From contig JBDTMZ010000025.1 in the NCBI GenBank assembly GCA_039934035.1, positions 16,020 to 80,019 of the forward strand: a stretch of DNA of 64,000 bases, read 5' to 3'. This stretch comes from Solibacter sp039934035 (GTDB lineage: Bacteria; Acidobacteriota; Terriglobia; Bryobacterales; Bryobacteraceae). Within the stretch, counting starts at the first letter, position 1. The number at the start of each line of letters is the position of its first letter. This document shows, piece by piece, positions 59,469 to 64,000 of this stretch. The position numbers and the translations under genes are program-made. The notes beneath the pieces were generated by a model that worked only from the letters and a program-made list of their open reading frames with translations, had not been told where the DNA came from and did no database searches.

Positions 59469-60067
59469 TTCGGGGAAGCCATATTGTAACGTCTCGCACT
59501 TACAAATTCGTTGCCCGCGATCAGAAAGCGCAGCGGCAGGTCCGCCGATTGAGTAATCCCGATGCGCTGCGTCACCGCGATCTCGAACGCCTCGGGCTGT
59601 GCGGGCTGGCGCACCACTAACTCACCTTGGGTGACGTCCACGCCATTGTGCGCGCGCGTGACGCCCATGGCAAGAGTCAGTTTGCCCGGCCCGTCGGCGA
59701 GTTGCGTAAGTTTGCGGGCGGACGGGCGCCGCGCGCGCATCAGTGCTTCGCCTGCCACCGGCTCCAGGGCGCGAACCAGCACGCAGCCAGGCTGTCCCAC
59801 TTTCTCGGCCACCAGGTTGAGGCATTCGTACATTCCGTAGATCAGATAAACATACGCGTGCCCCGGAGGACCAAAGATCACCCGCGTGCGATCGGTGAGC
59901 CCGCGGGCGGAGTGTGCCGCCAGATCGTCGCCGCCCAGGTACGCCTCCGTCTCCACGATCCGGCCGGCCGCCGGACCGTGTCCCAGCACCTTCCCGAGCA
60001 GGTCGCGAGCCACCTCGACGGCGCCGCGCGCGTAAAAGCTTCTGGTAAGAATTCGGCCAAAGCGCAC
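59465..60067 (-). CDS. mpg: 3-methyladenine DNA glycosylase (AAG/MPG family)
   Basis: A 200-residue AAG-family glycosylase (the eukaryotic AAG fold, not AlkA). VARDLLGKVLGHGPAAGRIV, ETEAYLGGDDLAAHSARG (catalytic Glu) and GHAYVYLIYGMYECLNLV are conserved. It removes alkylated and deaminated purines from DNA. It is the first gene of the glycosylase-GT2-epimerase run; it lies 20 bases from the divergent thpR gene. Its grouping with sugar genes is chance. Confidence 0.94.
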   Translation of the reverse strand: MRFGRILTRSFYARGAVEVARDLLGKVLGHGPAAGRIVETEAYLGGDDLAAHSARGLTDRTRVIFGPPGHAYVYLIYGMYECLNLVAEKVGQPGCVLVRALEPVAGEALMRARRPSARKLTQLADGPGKLTLAMGVTRAHNGVDVTQGELVVRQPAQPEAFEIAVTQRIGITQSADLPLRFLIAGNEFVSARRYNMASPK

Positions 60068-60087
60068 TGTACAATGTTAATCGCGGA

Positions 60088-60639
60088 ATGCGTCTGTTTA
60101 CTGGATTGGATCTGCCGCGCGAAGTTGTCGGGCGGCTGGATGAGCTGTTGAGGCGCCTCAAGCCCACCGCTCGCGTCAATTGGAGTCCGCCGGCCAACCT
60201 CCATGTCACCACCAAGTTCATCGGCGAATGGCCCGAGGAACGGCTCCACGAATTGAAGGCGGCGCTCGGTGGCCTGCCCGCGCGTCCCGCTCTGGAGGTC
60301 CATATCCGGCAGGTGGGTTTCTTTCCCAACGCGCGCATTCCCCGCAGTTTCTGGGTGGGCATCGAGGCGCCGGGATTGCCGGAACTCGCCGCCGCCACCG
60401 ACGCAGCCACCGCTACCCTCGGCGTGCCGCGCGATAAGCGGGCGTTTTCTCCCCACCTGACTCTGGCGCGCATCAAAGAACCGGAACCCCTGGACTCGCT
60501 CCAGCAAGCCATTGCGAAACTCGCCTCGCTCGATTTCGGGAGCTTCCCGGCGGACCGTTTCTTCCTCTACCGCAGCACCTTGCACCCCAGTGGTTCCGTG
60601 TACACTAAACTTGCGGAGTTTCCGCTCACCAAATCATGA
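60088..60639 (+). CDS. thpR: RNA 2',3'-cyclic phosphodiesterase ThpR
   Basis: A 183-residue 2H phosphoesterase with both HxT/S motifs: NLHVTTKFIGEW and SPHLTLARIK. It begins MRLFTGLDLP, the usual ThpR start. It hydrolyses 2',3'-cyclic phosphate ends of RNA (family knowledge). It overlaps the plsY start by four bases (ATGA) and so leads a thpR-plsY-gpsA operon. Confidence 0.93.
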   Translation: MRLFTGLDLPREVVGRLDELLRRLKPTARVNWSPPANLHVTTKFIGEWPEERLHELKAALGGLPARPALEVHIRQVGFFPNARIPRSFWVGIEAPGLPELAAATDAATATLGVPRDKRAFSPHLTLARIKEPEPLDSLQQAIAKLASLDFGSFPADRFFLYRSTLHPSGSVYTKLAEFPLTKS

Positions 60640-61226
60640 TTCCGCTTGCGGCTGTATCGATTGCGTACCTGCTCGGCGCGATCCCGTTCGGCTACCTCCT
60701 GGTGAAGTTGAAGACCGGTGGCGACGTCCGCCAAGCCGGCAGCGGCAATATCGGCGCCACCAATGTGATGCGCACTACCGGACGCGCCGCCGGGATCCTG
60801 ACCCTGCTCCTGGACATCGCCAAAGGGTGGGCGGCCGTCTGGATTGCCTGTGAACTCACAGGGCACGACGTGCTTTGGGGCAGCATCGCCGCCGTCACGG
60901 TCATGCTGGGTCATGCTTATCCGGTATTTCTTGGATTTAAAGGCGGAAAGGCGGTGGCAAGTGTGGTGGGAGCGTTTCTCTTCCTGACTCCGGCTGCGCT
61001 CGGAGCCGAAGCATTTATATTTGTAGTAATTGTTGCGGTTACGCGCCACATCTCGGCTGCTTCGATCGTGGCCGCAGCCACGCTGCCCTTTGCGGTGTTC
61101 ATGGTTGCGCGCGCTCCACTGCCCGCCATCGTGGCTGCGCTAGTGGCGGGGAGCTTTGTTATCTACAGACATAGTAGTAATATCCAGCGCCTTCGGGCGG
61201 GGACGGAGAGCGTGTTTAAGTTTTGA
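60636..61226 (+). CDS. plsY: Glycerol-3-phosphate acyltransferase PlsY
   Basis: A 196-residue membrane acyltransferase with the three family motifs: YLLGAIPFGYLLVKLKTGGD, AGSGNIGATNVMRTTGRAAG, and GHAYPVFLGFKGGKAVASVV. It uses acyl-phosphate to make lysophosphatidic acid, the first step of phospholipid synthesis. Its stop overlaps the gpsA start (TTGA), matching the well-known plsY-gpsA pairing. Confidence 0.96.
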   Translation: MIPLAAVSIAYLLGAIPFGYLLVKLKTGGDVRQAGSGNIGATNVMRTTGRAAGILTLLLDIAKGWAAVWIACELTGHDVLWGSIAAVTVMLGHAYPVFLGFKGGKAVASVVGAFLFLTPAALGAEAFIFVVIVAVTRHISAASIVAAATLPFAVFMVARAPLPAIVAALVAGSFVIYRHSSNIQRLRAGTESVFKF

Positions 61227-62212
61227 AGAATCTATCGATTATCGGCGGTGGAAGCTGGGGCACCGCACTCGCCATCGTACTCGCGCCGCGTTTCGAGCGG
61301 GTGCGGCTGTGGGTCTACGAGACCGATCTGGCCGCGCGCATGCAAACCGGCCGCGTCAATGACGTATTCCTGCCCGGCGCAGTGCTTCCGGACAACGTCG
61401 CGGTCACTTCCGAACTGCCGGCCGCCCTGGAGGATGGCGAAATCGTCCTCGGAGTCATGCCATCCCACCTGGCACGTACCGTCTACCAGCAAATGCTTCC
61501 CGGAATTAATGAAAATATGATTTTCGTGAGCGCCACCAAGGGGTTGGAAAACCACTCGCTGCTGCGCGTCACGGAAGTCATCCGCGAGGTTGCCGGAACC
61601 ACCCGCGTGGCGGTCCTTTCCGGACCCTCGTTTGCCCGCGAAGTGGCGCGTTTGGAACCGACTGCGGTGGTTGCTGCGTCCCACGAACCGGGACTGGCGG
61701 AGTGCGTACAAGCAGCGTTTTCCGGACCCACCTTCCGCGTCTACACCAGCTCTGATCCTATAGGTGTAGAAATTGGCGGCTCGATAAAGAACGTAGTCGC
61801 CATCGGGGCGGGCGTGTTACACGGCATGGGGCTGGGACATAATGCGATGGCTGCACTCGTCACCCGGGGGCTTGCCGAAATGACCCGGCTGGCGATGGCC
61901 ATGGGCGGACGCCAGTCCACCCTCGCCGGACTGGCCGGGCTGGGCGACCTGGTTCTCACCTGCACGGGCGACCTCAGCCGCAACCGCACCGTCGGCGTGG
62001 AACTGGCCAAGGGGCGTAAGTTGTCTGAAATCACCAGTTCCATGAAAATGGTGGCCGAAGGGGTGAAAACCACCAACGCTGCGGTAGAACTGGCGGAGCG
62101 CTATTCGGTGGAAATGCCGATCGCCCAACAGATGTACCAGGTGCTGCACTCCGGAGCTTCCCCCCAGGAATCCATCCGGCGCCTGATGGAACGCTCGCTC
62201 AAAGGCGAGTAA
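61223..62212 (+). CDS. gpsA: Glycerol-3-phosphate dehydrogenase GpsA
   Basis: A 329-residue enzyme. SIIGGGSWGTALAIVLA is the NAD(P)-binding start, FVSATKGLEN, LSGPSFAREVARLEPTA and GGSIKNVVAIGAGVLHGMGL are conserved, with the catalytic Lys in SIKNV. It starts at TTG 61223, overlapping plsY, and makes the glycerol-3-phosphate used by PlsY. Confidence 0.96.
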   Translation: MKNLSIIGGGSWGTALAIVLAPRFERVRLWVYETDLAARMQTGRVNDVFLPGAVLPDNVAVTSELPAALEDGEIVLGVMPSHLARTVYQQMLPGINENMIFVSATKGLENHSLLRVTEVIREVAGTTRVAVLSGPSFAREVARLEPTAVVAASHEPGLAECVQAAFSGPTFRVYTSSDPIGVEIGGSIKNVVAIGAGVLHGMGLGHNAMAALVTRGLAEMTRLAMAMGGRQSTLAGLAGLGDLVLTCTGDLSRNRTVGVELAKGRKLSEITSSMKMVAEGVKTTNAAVELAERYSVEMPIAQQMYQVLHSGASPQESIRRLMERSLKGE

Positions 62213-62259
62213 ACACGTGTTTCCGGTCGCATTATTTCCGGAACGGATCGCAACCTCGG

Positions 62260-62865
62260 ATGGCGGAACGGGTTAGCACGAATATAAGCGCTTCTGCTGC
62301 AGTTATGGATCTGGATGCGGAGCTGATGCTCCGGGTCAAGGAAGGAGACGGCGAGAGTTTCGCTCTGCTGCTCGGGAAACACCGTTCGCCGGTGATCCAC
62401 TTTCTTTTCCGCATGGTTCAGAGCCAGGCAGTGGCCGAGGAATTGGCGCAGGAAGTGTTCCTGCGCGTGTATCGTTCGCGCAATACCTATGTGCCGACCG
62501 CGAAGTTCACCACCTGGCTGTTCCGGATCGCGACGCATCTGGCCCTCAACGCGCTCCGTGACGGGAAGAGCGAGCGCTTGCAGGAACGGCTGGATGATGA
62601 TACCGGCGGCGTGCCCGCCCGGCAGGTATCGGACCGCAGTCCGACAGTGGAGCAGAAGTTGGTGCATCAGGCCAAGATGGAGGAAGTGCGGCGGGCGATC
62701 GCTGTGCTTCCGGCCAAGCAGCGGGCGGCGGTCTTGATGCACAAGTACCAGGAAATGGAATATTCGCAAATCGCGAAGGTGCTGAGTTGCTCGGAATCGG
62801 CGGTGAAATCGCTGCTCTTCCGGGCATACGAGACTTTGCGCGCGCGCCTGGCGCATATGGCGTGA
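62260..62865 (+). CDS. ECF-type RNA polymerase sigma factor
   Basis: A 201-residue ECF sigma factor. Region 2 has AEELAQEVFLRVYRSRNTYV and TWLFRIATHLALNALRD; region 4 has LPAKQRAAVLMHKYQEMEYS followed by SCSESAVKSLLFRAYE. The start may be 62260 or the ATG at 62305 (MDLDAELMLRV), where family similarity begins. It overlaps or abuts the anti-sigma gene, so the pair forms a regulatory module. Confidence 0.92.
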   Translation: MAERVSTNISASAAVMDLDAELMLRVKEGDGESFALLLGKHRSPVIHFLFRMVQSQAVAEELAQEVFLRVYRSRNTYVPTAKFTTWLFRIATHLALNALRDGKSERLQERLDDDTGGVPARQVSDRSPTVEQKLVHQAKMEEVRRAIAVLPAKQRAAVLMHKYQEMEYSQIAKVLSCSESAVKSLLFRAYETLRARLAHMA

Positions 62866-62876
62866 AGGACGGTTTT

Positions 62877-63380
62877 ATGGATTGCCCATTACAGTCGCGG
62901 GAAGGCGCGCAGTTGCTGCTGGAGCGCTGCACCGGGGGAGCCCACGCAGCGCCCGCCGGGGACTTGGTGCGCCACATTGCGGAATGCGCCGTTTGCCGCG
63001 CGTTCACAGAACAGCAGCGGTCGGTCTGGGAGGCCATGGATACCTGGGAAGCGGCGCCCGTCTCCGCGGATTTCGATCAACGCCTCTACCGCCGGATCGC
63101 GGCGCAGACTTCGTGGTGGGAGCGGCTGCTGCTGCCCCTGCGGCAGGCGAGTTTCGGCCGTTCGATTCCCGCCGCGGCCATGGCCGGACTACTGGTCATG
63201 GCCGGCATCGTCCTGGTGCGCCCGGGCGTCTCGCCCGTCGCGCCGCCTGCACGCGCGGTGGAGCATGCGCAGGGAGAAACGCTCCAACCCGAGCAAGTGG
63301 AATACACGCTCGACAGCATGGAGGTGCTGGAAGAATTCAGCCAGCGAGTGCGCCCAGATGCGCCGGAATCAAAGCTATAA
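62877..63380 (+). CDS. Anti-sigma factor with zinc-finger-like motif
   Basis: A 167-residue protein. RHIAECAVCRAF near residues 36-47 is the H-x3-C-x2-C ZAS-like motif of anti-sigma factors. A single membrane helix follows at about 98-117 (AAAMAGLLVMAGIVLVRPG). The periplasmic tail is short. I chose the ATG at 62877, preceded by AAGGACGG; a GTG at 62862 overlapping the sigma stop (GTGA) is also possible. It should inhibit the sigma factor encoded just upstream. Confidence 0.8.
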   Translation: MDCPLQSREGAQLLLERCTGGAHAAPAGDLVRHIAECAVCRAFTEQQRSVWEAMDTWEAAPVSADFDQRLYRRIAAQTSWWERLLLPLRQASFGRSIPAAAMAGLLVMAGIVLVRPGVSPVAPPARAVEHAQGETLQPEQVEYTLDSMEVLEEFSQRVRPDAPESKL

Positions 63381-63384
63381 CGCC

Positions 63385-63981
63385 ATGAAACAACGCGCGC
63401 CAGCTCTCGGATTTTTGCTGCTGTTGACGGCGGCGGGGACGTTTGCGCAGCCGGCGAAGTCGGCGCCTGGCAGGAATCCGCCGCTCCCGCGCAATGAACT
63501 GCGGCCGGGAGCGCCTGGCAGGAATCCGCCTCGCAATCCGGATGGGGCCAAAGGCAATGGGGCAGCTCGCCTGGCCAATCCCCTGAATCCCGTGGAGCGG
63601 CTGATGGCGATGTCTCCGGAGATGCGCGAGCGGGTGCTCGAAAAGCTGCCGGCGCAGCAGCAGGCCAATCTGCGCGAGCGCCTGGACCGGTTCGACAAGC
63701 TGCCAGCCGCCGAGAGAGCACGCCTCAACCGCATGTGGGCCACCTTCAACAGCCTGCCTCCCGAGACGCAGGCATCGGTCACGCGGCAGATGCAGGCCTT
63801 CAACGCGCTGCCTGAGGATCGCCGCAGGGAACTACGCCCCGTCCTGCAGCGCCTGCGCAATATGCCGGAGGACCGGCGCAACCGACAACTCGGCAGCGAA
63901 GCGTTCAAGAACCGGTTCTCGCCAGCCGAACTGGAAATGTTGACCGAAATTTCCCGGAATTACCCTCTGCCCGGCAGATAG
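63385..63981 (+). CDS. DUF3106-like exported protein
   Basis: A 198-residue protein with a signal peptide ending near AAGTFAQ. A Pro/Asn/Gly-rich stretch with two APGRNPP copies follows, then helical repeats of the DUF3106 kind (LMAMSPEMRERVLEKLPAQQ, RLNRMWATFNSLPPETQASV, QAFNALPEDRRRELRPVLQR). It lies four bases after the anti-sigma gene and probably belongs to the same operon. DUF3106-type proteins are periplasmic and uncharacterised; it may be a sensor or target of the ECF system. Confidence 0.82.
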   Translation: MKQRAPALGFLLLLTAAGTFAQPAKSAPGRNPPLPRNELRPGAPGRNPPRNPDGAKGNGAARLANPLNPVERLMAMSPEMRERVLEKLPAQQQANLRERLDRFDKLPAAERARLNRMWATFNSLPPETQASVTRQMQAFNALPEDRRRELRPVLQRLRNMPEDRRNRQLGSEAFKNRFSPAELEMLTEISRNYPLPGR

Positions 63982-64000
63982 CGTACTGCAAACTCCGGCC

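Noticed and set aside
1..64000. tRNA, rRNA, insertion sequence, integrase or prophage genes
   Set aside because: I looked for conserved rRNA/tRNA elements, transposase and integrase motifs and terminal inverted repeats and saw none.

Overview
The window comes from a GC-rich Gram-negative bacterium, most likely an acidobacterium of the Solibacter/Bryobacter type. This is an inference from gene style and context, because no rRNA or tRNA gene is present. Supporting signs are P- and L-ring flagellar genes (outer membrane), an Omp85 protein, a PEP-CTERM protein, many short-overlap operons and GC-rich dispersed intergenic repeats.

Layout. 1-8.0 kb: a partial membrane protein, a YhcG/DUF1016 nuclease-like gene carrying four 39-bp palindromic repeats, a minus-strand operon Omp85 - DUF4390-like - NtrY-like kinase - NtrX-like sigma-54 activator, an RRM protein and a PEP-CTERM protein. 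8.2-35.0 kb: a large flagellar locus. flgM-(flgN-like)-flgK-flgL and flgF-flgG-flgA-flgH-flgI-flgJ lie on the minus strand. fliK-unknown-flgD-flgE-fliN-fliO-fliP-fliQ-fliR-flhB-flhA-flhF-fliA-fliY-like-DUF2802-like lie on the plus strand. A FleQ-like activator is divergent from flgM. A small unrelated block (MBL hydrolase, CPBP protease, two exported proteins) splits the locus. Four sequences resembling sigma-28 promoters (TAAA, 15-16 bases, GCCGAT) lie before flgM, fliK, fliN and flhF, so FliA probably drives its own operon and that of its anti-sigma factor FlgM. Genes for flagellin, MS-ring, C-ring FliM/FliG, export ATPase and stator are not here.

35.0-44.9 kb: polysaccharide and envelope genes (heparinase-like lyase, cupin, DUF457-type membrane protein, GalT, asparagine synthase, GmhA-like isomerase, flippase-like UPF0104 protein, ABC-2 permease and ATPase). 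45.2-51.5 kb: a lysine/diaminopimelate operon, dapE-asd-lysC-dapB-dapA-dapD, preceded by a sigma-70 type promoter and a clear lysine riboswitch. 51.5-54.5 kb: a single-domain response regulator and four exported proteins of unknown role. 54.6-56.8 kb: cstA with an overlapping 55-codon ybdD-like gene. 56.9-64 kb: a small CxxC protein, NUDIX hydrolase, epimerase, glycosyltransferase, 3-methyladenine glycosylase, thpR, plsY-gpsA, and an ECF sigma factor, anti-sigma factor and DUF3106-like protein.

The most unusual items are the palindromic repeats inside the YhcG gene, the Omp85/NtrYX operon, the flagellar oddities (FlgH without a lipobox Cys, minimal FlgD, an unknown protein between FliK and FlgD, two FliN-type proteins) and the riboswitch-led DAP operon.
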